DNA from: Anaerolineales bacterium UBA4826
Lineage (GTDB): Bacteria; Chloroflexota; Anaerolineae; UBA4142
Direction of reading: 5' to 3'
DNA: 13,206 nucleotides
Assembly (NCBI GenBank): GCA_002400365.1
Contig: DHFK01000146.1
Span: 1 to 13,206, forward strand
The notes under the pieces are model-generated. The model searched no databases. It was not told the DNA's origin and saw only the letters and a program-made list of their open reading frames with translations. This document shows, one piece after another, positions 5,932 through 12,847 of the stretch; position 1 is the stretch's first letter, and the number at the start of each line of letters is the position of its first letter. The position numbers were made by a program, and so were the translations under genes.

Positions 5932-7206
5932 ATGAATTTGATATCTGTGGATGAGGCGCTGAGTCACATTCTCAAGCATTTCCAGCCACTCGAACCCGAG
6001 CGCGTGCCATTGCTGGCGGCGCTGGATCGCGTGCTAACCGAAGACATCGTCTCGGAGATGAACGTGCCTCCGTTCAACAATTCGGCGATGGATGGCTATG
6101 CGGTGCGCGCAGAAGACATCGGCAGCGCGTCGCGCGAAAATCCCGTTACCTTGCGCGTCATCGGCGACGTGGCGGCGGGCTATGTCGCAGAGCGCGAGGT
6201 CGAACGCGGCACCGCGATGCGCATCATGACCGGCGCGCCGCTGCCGCCGGGCGCGGATACTGTCGTGCGCTTTGAGGAAACGTCGGAAGGGGTCGAAGCG
6301 CGCGGCGCGAGCCAGGGTCGTGAGAGCGTCCAAATTCTAAAGGCGATGCAGCGCGGCGACAATGTGCGCGCGGCGGGGGAGGACATTCACGCCGGCGAAA
6401 TCGTCTTGCCCAAGGGAACGGTCGTGCGCGCGGCGGAGATTGGTGTGCTGGCATCGCTGGGCCGAAAAGAGGTCAACGTGCATCGGCGTCCCCGCGTCGC
6501 GATTCTCGCGACCGGCGATGAATTGGTCGCGGTGGATGAGCCGATCGCGCCCGGCAAGATTCGCAACTCGAATGAGTATTCGAACGCGGCGGCGGTTATC
6601 AAGGCGGGCGGCATTCCGATTCAACTCGGCATCGCGCGCGACAACATTGCCGATTTGACTGCCAAGATTCGCGCCGGGCTTGACGCGAACGCCGACCTGT
6701 TCCTGACGAGCGCGGGCGTGTCGGTCGGCGATTACGACATGGTGAAAGACGTGCTGAACGCAGAAGGGGAGATGCGCTTTTGGCAAGTGAGAATGAAACC
6801 GGGCAAGCCGTTGGCGTTTGGAATTCTGCGCGGACATGCCGGACATCGGCGCGACGTGCCACTGCTTGGTTTGCCGGGCAATCCGGTCAGCGCGATGATT
6901 TCGTTCGAGGTCTTTGCGCGTCCCGCCATCTTGACCATGCTCGGCAAAACAAAACTCGCGCGACCGACTGTCCGCGCGGTTTTGCGGCAAGACGTCAAGA
7001 ACGACGCGCAGCGCCGCAACTTTGTCCGCGTCGTCGTCGAGAAACGCGCGGAGGGTTTGGTCGCGCAGACGACTGGCGAGCAAGGTTCGGGAATCCTCAC
7101 CTCGGTTTCACGCGCGAATGGATTGCTTGTGGTCCCTGAACAAGTCACGTTCGTGCGCGCAGGCGAGAGCGTGGACATTCAGATGCTAGATTGGCCCGAG
7201 TGGTAG
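5932..7206 (+). CDS. moeA: Molybdopterin molybdenumtransferase MoeA
   Basis: MoeA inserts molybdate into adenylylated molybdopterin in the cytoplasm. The 424-residue length is normal. Landmarks: VPPFNNSAMDGYAVRAEDI (45-63) and DVAAG (79-83) in the N-terminal domains, MTGAPLPPGADTVVRFEE (99-116), then the MogA-like central domain with ILATGDELV (191-199), NSNEYSN (212-218), TSAGVSVGDYD (259-269), MKPGKPLAFG (288-297) and GLPGNPVS (313-320), and a C-terminal domain-IV-like beta domain (about 340-415). The ribosome site GAGGTG at 5921-5926 is well placed for the ATG at 5932; a start inside the preceding repeat was not needed. It follows fdhD in the same direction and completes the mobA-fdhD-moeA cofactor cluster. 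It is probably co-transcribed with fdhD through the repeat hairpin, and a palindromic terminator closes the unit. Confidence 0.96.
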   Translation: MNLISVDEALSHILKHFQPLEPERVPLLAALDRVLTEDIVSEMNVPPFNNSAMDGYAVRAEDIGSASRENPVTLRVIGDVAAGYVAEREVERGTAMRIMTGAPLPPGADTVVRFEETSEGVEARGASQGRESVQILKAMQRGDNVRAAGEDIHAGEIVLPKGTVVRAAEIGVLASLGRKEVNVHRRPRVAILATGDELVAVDEPIAPGKIRNSNEYSNAAAVIKAGGIPIQLGIARDNIADLTAKIRAGLDANADLFLTSAGVSVGDYDMVKDVLNAEGEMRFWQVRMKPGKPLAFGILRGHAGHRRDVPLLGLPGNPVSAMISFEVFARPAILTMLGKTKLARPTVRAVLRQDVKNDAQRRNFVRVVVEKRAEGLVAQTTGEQGSGILTSVSRANGLLVVPEQVTFVRAGESVDIQMLDWPEW

Positions 7207-7209
7207 AAC

Positions 7210-7246
7210 AAAACCTTGCGAAGGTTGCAGACCTTCGCAAGGTTTT
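7210..7246. terminator. Perfect 16-bp palindromic terminator after moeA (bidirectional)
   Basis: AAAACCTTGCGAAGGT (7210-7225) and ACCTTCGCAAGGTTTT (7231-7246) are exact inverted copies around the loop TGCAG. The A-run/T-run symmetry allows it to work on both strands. It begins 4 bp after the moeA stop and lies downstream of the convergent secreted-protein gene. The core resembles a palindrome I recall as dispersed in related genomes, so it may be a domesticated repeat. Confidence 0.8.
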
Positions 7247-7268
7247 CTAGTAGTTCGTCAATCTAGTT

Positions 7269-7333
7269 TTGCAGGGTAGCAGCCCAGCTGCGCTGGGCGC
7301 CACGGGCAGCGCGGCTGCCCTCCCGCCCCGCAA
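7269..7333. repeat. Branched (two-hairpin plus outer stem) structured element
   Basis: GCCCAGC/GCTGGGC (7282-7288 with 7292-7298) and GGGCAGC/GCTGCCC (7304-7310 with 7314-7320) form two adjacent 7-bp hairpins with 3-nt loops. They are enclosed by TTGCAGGG (7269-7276) pairing with CCCCGCAA (7326-7333) at 7 of 8 positions. The result is a compact three-way-junction fold in the gap between convergent genes. It looks like a REP-type repeat; no coding capacity. Confidence 0.7.
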
Positions 7334-7351
7334 GATTTTTCTGTCAGAACA

Positions 7352-8008
7352 CTAATGCTTGGCTTGCACGCTCACGTCGTCAACGAAGAAACTAGTGGGA
7401 TTATTCGCGTCGGTTTGAACGACAAAGGCAATTTGGATCGTCTGACCGGCGTAAGACAGGGTCGGCGTAAAGGTACTCTGTTTCCAAGTTAGCGCGGTAT
7501 CCCCATCGTACAAGGGGTCGAGATTCTGCAAGGTCGTCGTGCCGGCGCTGTTGCGGAGCCGCACGTCCATGCGGTCGAAAGTTTGCGGGCTTGGTTCGGT
7601 GGTGCTGACCTGCCACCAGAAACTCACTTGCAGACTCGTAGTGCCGGTGGGGACGGTGAAAGTTTGCCAGAGGATTTCTTGAGCCAGATTACTTCCTCCC
7701 AGCCAGGCTTTCCATGCGCCGGTGTGGGCGGGAGGGTTGGAAGAATTATCCAGAATACTGCTGGACATTGTGCTACTCGTCGTCCAGAACGAATTGGGCA
7801 AGCCGGCTTCGAAACTGCCATCTTGGATCAATTGCTGCACGGGCGCTGGACCGGCGCGCATGACCATGGGAAGGTAGAGCGCGAACGCCGCTCTGGGCGC
7901 GGCGGCTTGAGCCACAGACGTCTCGTCTTGGGGACGCAGCGCCACTATGCCGATCAGCAGCAGACTAACACTGGCGGCGATCAAGTAACGGAATAGATGA
8001 CGATACAT
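7352..8008 (-). CDS. Secreted protein with a C-terminal jelly-roll (CBM-like) domain
   Basis: The 218-residue product starts at the ATG 8008, chosen because AAGGAG stands 5 nt ahead and a signal peptide follows immediately (MYRHLFRYLIAASVSLLLIGIVAL, cleavage likely near AQAA). The mature N terminus carries LYLPMVMR, similar to a short signature I associate with Chloroflexi exported proteins. The rest, from LIQDGSFEAG to SFFVDDVSVQA, has the pattern of a beta-sandwich: an opening D/N-GSFE strand, W-rich central strands (AWLGG, VSFWWQV, LTWKQST) and a closing F-x-VDDVS strand. This is typical of carbohydrate-binding-type jelly rolls, but no ligand can be named. No catalytic motif is visible. 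A 12-bp-stem hairpin (8025-8055) lies just upstream of its ribosome site, after the DUF5666-like gene, so it may be read through from that gene or attenuated. Confidence 0.8.
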   Translation of the reverse strand: MYRHLFRYLIAASVSLLLIGIVALRPQDETSVAQAAAPRAAFALYLPMVMRAGPAPVQQLIQDGSFEAGLPNSFWTTSSTMSSSILDNSSNPPAHTGAWKAWLGGSNLAQEILWQTFTVPTGTTSLQVSFWWQVSTTEPSPQTFDRMDVRLRNSAGTTTLQNLDPLYDGDTALTWKQSTFTPTLSYAGQTIQIAFVVQTDANNPTSFFVDDVSVQAKH

Positions 8009-8024
8009 TTCGGCTCCTTGCACA

Positions 8025-8055
8025 TCAAGGGGGTGGCTCCAAACCACCCCCTTGA
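8025..8055. terminator. Hairpin between the four-repeat DUF5666-like gene and the secreted-protein gene
   Basis: TCAAGGGGGTGG (8025-8036) is exactly complementary to CCACCCCCTTGA (8044-8055) around a 7-nt loop. On the minus strand no long T-run follows, and the ribosome site of the next gene begins within about 10 nt, so it could be a weak terminator or an attenuator. It resembles the hairpin at 9342-9371 in stem and position. Confidence 0.55.
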
Positions 8056-8116
8056 CTGTTTGTTTGGCGTGCGCAGCGCGCAAATCGTGCGTGTGGCTTT
8101 GGCGTCAGGGCGCGGG

Positions 8117-9196
8117 TTACTTGGGGCGCGCCACCGCCGCAGTGCTGCCAAAGAGTTTGCTTGGCTTGCTGGTGCCTGTGCCCTTGACCTCGATCTTGAG
8201 CGCATTGACAGAGCCATCGGCTTGGACAAGCCCCTTGACTTCGACAGCCACGCCGACAGCCGGCGCGCCGTGTTCTTGCTCGATGACCGTGGTCGCCGAC
8301 ACGTGCACGGTCAATCCATTCACCTTCCAGTCGCCGATCATACCCGACGGGGGCAGGCTCTGGATCGTGCCGTAGACTTTGATGTATTTGTCCGTGCTGG
8401 GCGTTGGGTTTGAGCGCGCTTCGATCTCCGTCGCGTTAATCGAAGTGTCGGCTTGCTGCGTACCCTCCACTTGGACGAAGGTACCGACCCCGATCGTCGC
8501 GCGTTCTTGCTTGATCTTCGTCGCGGCTGAAACGTGGATCGTGCGACCGCTCACCTGCCAATCGCCCACGAGACCCGCGGCGGGCAAACTCTGAACGATA
8601 CCGTAGAACTCAATCTTGCTGCCCGCCGAGGTTGAATTCTCTTGGACTTCGATCTCGCCGGCATTGATCGAATTGTCGGCTAGGCGCAAGCCCTCCACCT
8701 TGACGATCGCGCCGGTGGCGATACTACCATGTTCTTGCTTGATGCGTGTTGCGGCGGTGACGTGAATCGTCTGTCCGCTGACCGTCCAATCGCCAATCCA
8801 ACCGGCCGTGCCGGGCAGCGTCTGGATCGTGCCGATCAACTTGACGACGGCGCTCGTGCCGCCGGTGTTGGTGGTGCCTTGCTTGACCTCGATCTTGGTC
8901 GCGTTCATCGAGCCGTCGGTTTGGCGCGTGCCCTTGACTTCGACGTATGCGCCCACCTTTGCCATGCCGTCTTCTTGGTCAATCGTGGTGGCGGCGGTGA
9001 CATGGACGATGCGCGAATCCACTTGCCAATCGCCGACAAAACCCGACGCAGGCATACTCTGGATCGTGCCGTAGAAATCGGACTCCCCGCCGGTCTCGCC
9101 CGAGTCCGCGAACGCGGCGCTCAGCGGGAACAAGCAGATCAGCATAGCCAACACTGCGGTCAGCCCGAGCCAACGCCTGTTCAAGTGTGTCTTCAT
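8117..9196 (-). CDS. Exported protein of four tandem DUF5666-like repeats
   Basis: The 359-residue product has a signal peptide (1-30, ending AFA) and then four repeats at about 41-104, 119-184, 195-260 and 272-338. Each follows the plan F/V-x-G-x-I/V-Q-x-L/M-P, I/V-GDW-x-V, T/I-V/I-HV, T-x-I-x-Q-E, V-G-x-x-V-x-V-x-G, then a D-x-S-x-N-A-x-x-I-E strand. This alternation suggests small beta barrels and matches what I recognise as DUF5666, whose function is unknown. Repeats are joined by short Gly/Ser/Thr linkers. The tail KLFGSTAAVARPK resembles the tail of the upstream paralogue. No anchor or catalytic residues are visible, so it is periplasmic, surface-bound or released. The ATG at 9196 is chosen for GGAGGT 8 nt upstream and the signal peptide; an in-frame start at 9256 would bury it. 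An extended -10 box stands upstream. Confidence 0.85.
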   Translation of the reverse strand: MKTHLNRRWLGLTAVLAMLICLFPLSAAFADSGETGGESDFYGTIQSMPASGFVGDWQVDSRIVHVTAATTIDQEDGMAKVGAYVEVKGTRQTDGSMNATKIEVKQGTTNTGGTSAVVKLIGTIQTLPGTAGWIGDWTVSGQTIHVTAATRIKQEHGSIATGAIVKVEGLRLADNSINAGEIEVQENSTSAGSKIEFYGIVQSLPAAGLVGDWQVSGRTIHVSAATKIKQERATIGVGTFVQVEGTQQADTSINATEIEARSNPTPSTDKYIKVYGTIQSLPPSGMIGDWKVNGLTVHVSATTVIEQEHGAPAVGVAVEVKGLVQADGSVNALKIEVKGTGTSKPSKLFGSTAAVARPK

Positions 9197-9246
9197 ACCG
9201 TTGTACCTCCGACATTGGTTTGCCACAGTGGTCTGTGACTGAGGCA

Positions 9247-9255
9247 AGTATAGCA
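9247..9255 (-). promoter_or_regulatory. Candidate extended -10 promoter for the four-repeat gene
   Basis: The minus strand reads TGCTATACT about 50 bp upstream of the ATG at 9196. No convincing -35 box is present. Between it and the gene lies a small inverted repeat, CACAG-N4-CTGTG, that could be an operator, though it is short. Confidence 0.45.
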
Positions 9256-9341
9256 TGTCCCGGTTGGTACTGGGTTAAGTCCGATTCAAGAGTTTCTTAA
9301 ATCTAGATTAAATCGGCGACCGCGTTTCTCCCTATCAGGAA

Positions 9342-9371
9342 AATGGGGTGGTTGAGAACAACCACCCCATT
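9342..9371 (-). terminator. Intrinsic terminator after the five-repeat DUF5666-like gene
   Basis: AATGGGGTGGTTG (9342-9354) and CAACCACCCCATT (9359-9371) are exact inverted copies around a 4-nt loop. On the minus strand the stem runs into ATTTTCC, a short U-tract. It lies 36 bp beyond the stop of the five-repeat gene and would end the tyrS-lipoprotein-DUF5666 transcript. Confidence 0.7.
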
Positions 9372-9407
9372 GACTTGCCGATTTTGTCGTGAGTAGCCCG
9401 CTGCGAG

Positions 9408-10736
9408 TTACTTGCCGATTTGGCCGACCGCAGAACTGCGCCCGAACAGCGAGTTCGCTTTGGGCGCCATGCCTTTGACCTCGATCTTGAGCGCGTCGAC
9501 CGTACCATCGGTCTGCAATACGCCTTTGACTTCGACGATCGCGTTGACCACGATCGGTCCGTGCTCGATCTTGGTTTGCGCGGTCACATTCACCGTCAGT
9601 CCATTGATCTTGTACGTGCCGACGACTCCTGATGCTGGCACCTCCTGCACCACGCCGTAGAATTTGATGTAGCGAGTCGGCGGAGGTGGGGGACCGGCAC
9701 GGACCTGTATCTCTGTCGCGTTGACTGATTTGTCCGCTTGGAGGATCCCCTTGACTTTGACAAACGCGCCGACGACGGCTTTGGCGTGTTCCTCGTCAAT
9801 CTGGGTTGACGCGGCGACATGGACGGTGCGGTCGCTCACGACCCAATCGCCGATCAGAGTGCCGGTAGGCAGTTGCTGAATTCTGCCGAGAAACTCGACG
9901 CTCTGTCCCGGGGAAGGCGGCGCGAATACGACGTCAATTTCGCCGGCGTTTACCGACTTGTCAGATTGAACCACGCCTTCGACCTTGACCGTAACGCCGA
10001 CGGCAACCTTGCCGTGCTCTTCGTCTACTTGGGTGGTGTTGGTCACGTGGACGGTAACGGTCGTGGTCATCATGGACATGGCGTTCGTCATTCCGGTGAG
10101 ACTCATCGGCGCAGAGACCGTCCAATCGCCAATGAGACCGGCAGGGGGCAGGGATAGCACGACGCCTACGAACTTGACGTGCCTGTCGTTATTGCCGCTC
10201 GATAGCACCTCGATCTTGGACGCGTTGATCGAGCCATCGGACTGCGGAGCGCCCTTGACTTTGACGTACGCGCCGACGACGGCGGCTTGAACCTTCGGCT
10301 TGATCTCCGTGGTGGTTGACACGTGGACGGTCAGACTGTTTACTTTCCAGTCGCCGTTTTGCGGGTCGCTCGGCAGGCTCTGGATGACGCCAAAGAACTC
10401 TACCTGGCTCATCGCCGGCATGACCTGGATCCGATTGGCTTGGATCGTGCCATCCACCAGCAATCGCCCGGCGACTCGCACAAACGCGCCCACGTGCACG
10501 GCTTGGAGATTCGGCTTGATCTCCGTCGTGTCGGTCACGTGGACGGTCAGGTTGTTCACCTTCCAGTCGCCGATGAACCCGGCGGTGTTTGGCAGTTGCT
10601 GAATGACGCCAAACATCTCAAAGGACGGACCACCCTCTTCGTCCGCGAGCGCGGTGTGCGTTGTGAGCAGCAGACTCGCGCCCATGGCGAGCAAGAGCAG
10701 CAGCCCAGCCCATAGCCCGCGCGATCGAATGCTCAT
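9408..10736 (-). CDS. Exported protein of five tandem DUF5666-like repeats
   Basis: The 442-residue product has a signal peptide (1-31, L-rich core, ending ALA) and five repeats at about 39-105, 112-177, 187-270, 280-346 and 357-420, of the same plan as the downstream paralogue (GVIQxLP, GDWKVNxLTVHV, TEI, VGAFVKVKG, DxSxNAxxIEV). Repeat 3 is longer, with a Met/Thr-rich insertion at about 209-226 just before its HV strand. Repeats 1 and 2 are especially alike (both TTEIKP), pointing to a recent internal duplication. Linker 347-354 is a proline run. The tail SLFGRSSAVGQIGK matches the paralogue's tail. The ATG at 10736 is chosen for GGAGG 7 nt ahead; an upstream ATG at 10769 overlaps the lipoprotein stop (ATGA) and would add 11 residues. 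It lies 29 bp after the lipoprotein gene, so probably same operon. Function unknown. Confidence 0.85.
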   Translation of the reverse strand: MSIRSRGLWAGLLLLLAMGASLLLTTHTALADEEGGPSFEMFGVIQQLPNTAGFIGDWKVNNLTVHVTDTTEIKPNLQAVHVGAFVRVAGRLLVDGTIQANRIQVMPAMSQVEFFGVIQSLPSDPQNGDWKVNSLTVHVSTTTEIKPKVQAAVVGAYVKVKGAPQSDGSINASKIEVLSSGNNDRHVKFVGVVLSLPPAGLIGDWTVSAPMSLTGMTNAMSMMTTTVTVHVTNTTQVDEEHGKVAVGVTVKVEGVVQSDKSVNAGEIDVVFAPPSPGQSVEFLGRIQQLPTGTLIGDWVVSDRTVHVAASTQIDEEHAKAVVGAFVKVKGILQADKSVNATEIQVRAGPPPPPTRYIKFYGVVQEVPASGVVGTYKINGLTVNVTAQTKIEHGPIVVNAIVEVKGVLQTDGTVDALKIEVKGMAPKANSLFGRSSAVGQIGK

Positions 10737-10765
10737 CTCTTTGCCTCCTTGGTACGATTTGGCTC

Positions 10766-11533
10766 TCATTTTACACTAAAATTCACAACCCTGTCCATAG
10801 TACCATTTACATAGACTTGTACGCGATATGCGCCAACCGGCACGATCGGACCTTGTTGAAAGTCGAGGTTGGATGACCCGACCACTTCGGTCAATTCCGC
10901 TTCGCCGATCAATGTGTTGCACGGCGCGGCTTTGCCGACATCGGTTGCGTACCATGCGGTCTTGACCGTGGTGTTGGCGGGCGCGTTCTGAATTGCGACA
11001 ACCGCGTGGACCATCGAATTGGGCTTGAACTCGACCGTCGGATTGACCGGTTCGTTGGTGTCGCTCTTGACGCTTTGCGCCATAGTCACACTCTTGACGA
11101 TGCCTGATGGTTTCGTGTTCGGTTGTGGCAATGGGGGGCAGCCGCTGGGCGTGCTGGTGGCTGTGGGCGATGTTGCCGATGGAGGTGTACGACTGGGCGT
11201 AGGTCCGCTGGCTAACTTGGGTGTATTGGTTGGAGTGGCTGCGCCAGTCGCTTTGGTTGCTGTGGCTCGAACTGCCGTCCCGGTCGCGCGCGCGACCCCG
11301 GTGGGCGTGGCGGCACGTGGGGTTGCGGCATCGGGCGCGCGCGTCGTGGTTGTCTCACTCCATCCCATGGTAGGATTGCCCAATGCTACGTTTGTGGGAG
11401 CGCCGCTGGATTCATCTTGGGCTTTTGTCGTCAGAGCCGGAATAGTCTGTTCCTGCGGCGCCAATGCCGTGGTCAGTTGACACGCCAACGCAGAGAGAAT
11501 CATTAATCCGACGAGCCAAGTACCGCGCCACAT
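10766..11533 (-). CDS. Putative lipoprotein with Thr/Pro/Ala-rich linker and a C-terminal beta domain
   Basis: The 255-residue product starts at the ATG 11533 (GGAGG 7 nt upstream; an in-frame ATG at 11554 has nothing comparable and would overlap tyrS). Residues 1-18 are a short signal peptide ending SALAC, a loose lipobox with Cys18 as the acylation site, so it is probably tethered to the outer face of the membrane. Residues 60-130 are low-complexity T/P/A/S, a stalk typical of surface proteins and a likely O-glycosylation target. Residues 140-255 form a compact domain of alternating strands (VEFKPNSMVHAVVAIQNAP, TVKTAWYATDVG, GAYRVQVYVNG, RVVNFSVK) with an Ig-like look. Cys132 and Cys205 could form a disulfide. 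I do not recognise a named family. It sits 17 bp after tyrS and 29 bp before the five-repeat DUF5666-like gene, suggesting shared expression with the latter. Confidence 0.8.
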   Translation of the reverse strand: MWRGTWLVGLMILSALACQLTTALAPQEQTIPALTTKAQDESSGAPTNVALGNPTMGWSETTTTRAPDAATPRAATPTGVARATGTAVRATATKATGAATPTNTPKLASGPTPSRTPPSATSPTATSTPSGCPPLPQPNTKPSGIVKSVTMAQSVKSDTNEPVNPTVEFKPNSMVHAVVAIQNAPANTTVKTAWYATDVGKAAPCNTLIGEAELTEVVGSSNLDFQQGPIVPVGAYRVQVYVNGTMDRVVNFSVK

Positions 11534-11550
11534 TCCCTTGCCTCCGCAAG

Positions 11551-12735
11551 TCATACGACCAGCCGCACGAACTTGCGTCGCCCCACGCGCAGTACGGCTG
11601 GTTGCGCGGAGATCAACGTGTCCACCTTCTCGATCGTCGCGTCGTCGAGTCGCACGCCGCCTTGCGTGATCAGCCGCCGTGCTTCGCTGCGCGAGGACGC
11701 GAGGTCTGCCGCGACCAGCAGGTCAATGATCGGCATCGCCGCGTTCAGCGCGAACGTGGGTATGTCGGTCGGCAGTTCGCGCTGCTGGAACACCTTGACG
11801 AACTCGGCTTCCGCCGCGCGCGCCGCGTCCGCGCCGTGGAATTGCGTGACGATGTCGCGGCCCAAGCGCATTTTGAGATCGCGCGGATTGACGCTGCCGC
11901 CTCTTATCGCGCGCTCCATCTCTATGATTTCTGTGTCGGGCGCGTCGGTAATCAGCGTAAAGTACGTGATCAACATCTTGTCCGCCAGGGACATGACTTT
12001 GCCGAACATATCGCCCGGGTCATCGAGCATGTCAATCGTGTTGCCAAGCGATTTGCCCATCTTGATGTTGCCATCGGTGCCAGGGAGTAGCGGCACCAGG
12101 AAGACCTCTTGCGGTGTTATGCCCAGTCGTTGCATCAATTGTCGCCCGGCGAGAATGTTGAATTTCTGATCCATGCCCCCGAATTCGACGTCCGCGTCAA
12201 TCGCGATCGAGTCGTATGCCTGGAGCGCCGGGTACATCAACTCGGTCAGCGTAAGCGGCGCGCCCTCTTTCACGCGCTTGTCGAAGGTTTCGTGCTCCAT
12301 CATGTCGGCGAAGGTGAATTGCTTGGTGAGGCGAAACACATCCGCCAGCGTGAATTTGCCGAACCACTCGCTCTGCCAACGCACTTCGGTCTGGGCACGG
12401 TCAACGATCATAAAGAACTGGTCCATAAAAGTCCTGGCGTTCTGTTGCACCTGGTCCGCGCTCAGCATCGTGCGCGTTTCATCGCGTCCCGAAGGATCGC
12501 CAATTTGCGCTGTCCAGTCGCCGACGATCAGCACGACGGTATGACCCAGTTCCTGGAATTGGCGCAGTTTGCGAATGCCCACCGCGTTGCCGATAGTCAG
12601 GAAGGGGCGCGACGGATCAAAGCCCATTTTGAGGCGTAGGGGCTTGCCGGCGTTCAAGCGCTGGCGCAGACTCGTCTCGCTGATGATTTCCGCAACCGCG
12701 CGCTTGAGGATATGGTCAATGGACAAGGCAGACAT
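11551..12735 (-). CDS. tyrS: Tyrosyl-tRNA synthetase
   Basis: This 394-residue class I synthetase charges tRNA-Tyr in the cytoplasm. Landmarks: GFDPSRP (38-44), the HIGH-motif position (47-50), LRQFQELGHTVVLIVGDWTAQIGDPSGR (57-84), the tyrosine pocket YPALQAYDSIAIDADVEFGGMDQKFN (seen in parts at 168-193), KMGKSLGN (225-232, KMSKS loop), MFGKVMSL, and a C-terminal S4 RNA-binding domain (about 336-394, SRSEARRLITQGGVRLDD). The HIGH position reads Thr-Ile-Gly-Asn rather than His-x-Gly-His. Length fits the bacterial TyrZ-like type. The ATG at 12735 is chosen for GGAG 7 nt upstream and because a TATAAT box lies just ahead of it; the frame extends further upstream without family similarity. The leader is only about 20 nt, too short for a T-box. 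The lipoprotein gene begins 17 bp after its stop. Confidence 0.95.
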   Translation of the reverse strand: MSALSIDHILKRAVAEIISETSLRQRLNAGKPLRLKMGFDPSRPFLTIGNAVGIRKLRQFQELGHTVVLIVGDWTAQIGDPSGRDETRTMLSADQVQQNARTFMDQFFMIVDRAQTEVRWQSEWFGKFTLADVFRLTKQFTFADMMEHETFDKRVKEGAPLTLTELMYPALQAYDSIAIDADVEFGGMDQKFNILAGRQLMQRLGITPQEVFLVPLLPGTDGNIKMGKSLGNTIDMLDDPGDMFGKVMSLADKMLITYFTLITDAPDTEIIEMERAIRGGSVNPRDLKMRLGRDIVTQFHGADAARAAEAEFVKVFQQRELPTDIPTFALNAAMPIIDLLVAADLASSRSEARRLITQGGVRLDDATIEKVDTLISAQPAVLRVGRRKFVRLVV

Positions 12736-12762
12736 GAACGACTCCGAAATTAAAGTGGCTTG

Positions 12763-12768
12763 ATTATA
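12763..12768 (-). promoter_or_regulatory. -10 box for tyrS
   Basis: A perfect TATAAT on the minus strand, about 28 bp upstream of the tyrS ATG. The -35 region at 16-18 bp spacing is poor. The implied leader is very short. Confidence 0.55.
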
Positions 12769-12796
12769 CCACAGCATCGCGGCAAACGAAAGTTGT

Positions 12797-12825
12797 TTGA
12801 CATTCGTAGGGTGTTCGACTACAAT
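12797..12825 (+). promoter_or_regulatory. Near-consensus sigma-70 promoter for the Uma2-family gene
   Basis: TTGACA (12797-12802) and TACAAT (12820-12825) are separated by 17 bp. The start site would be near 12832, so the leader is about 16 nt and contains the ribosome site GAGAGGTG. Confidence 0.75.
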
Positions 12826-12847
12826 GGCGCGCGAAGAGAGGTGTGCT

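Noticed and set aside
6337..7083. A 248-codon frame antisense to moeA
   Set aside because: moeA motifs cover the same region; the antisense product is Arg/His-rich without domain pattern and no ribosome site supports it.
7269..7333. Branched element as a tRNA gene
   Set aside because: The fold has only two short GC hairpins and an outer stem, no T-loop or anticodon arm of proper size and no CCA-type end.
11464..12090. Plus-strand frame opposite tyrS and the lipoprotein start
   Set aside because: It spans the junction of two supported genes on the other strand and shows only shadow composition.
12736..12800. T-box riboswitch ahead of tyrS
   Set aside because: The TATAAT box leaves a leader of only about 20 nt, with no room for a T-box fold or terminator.
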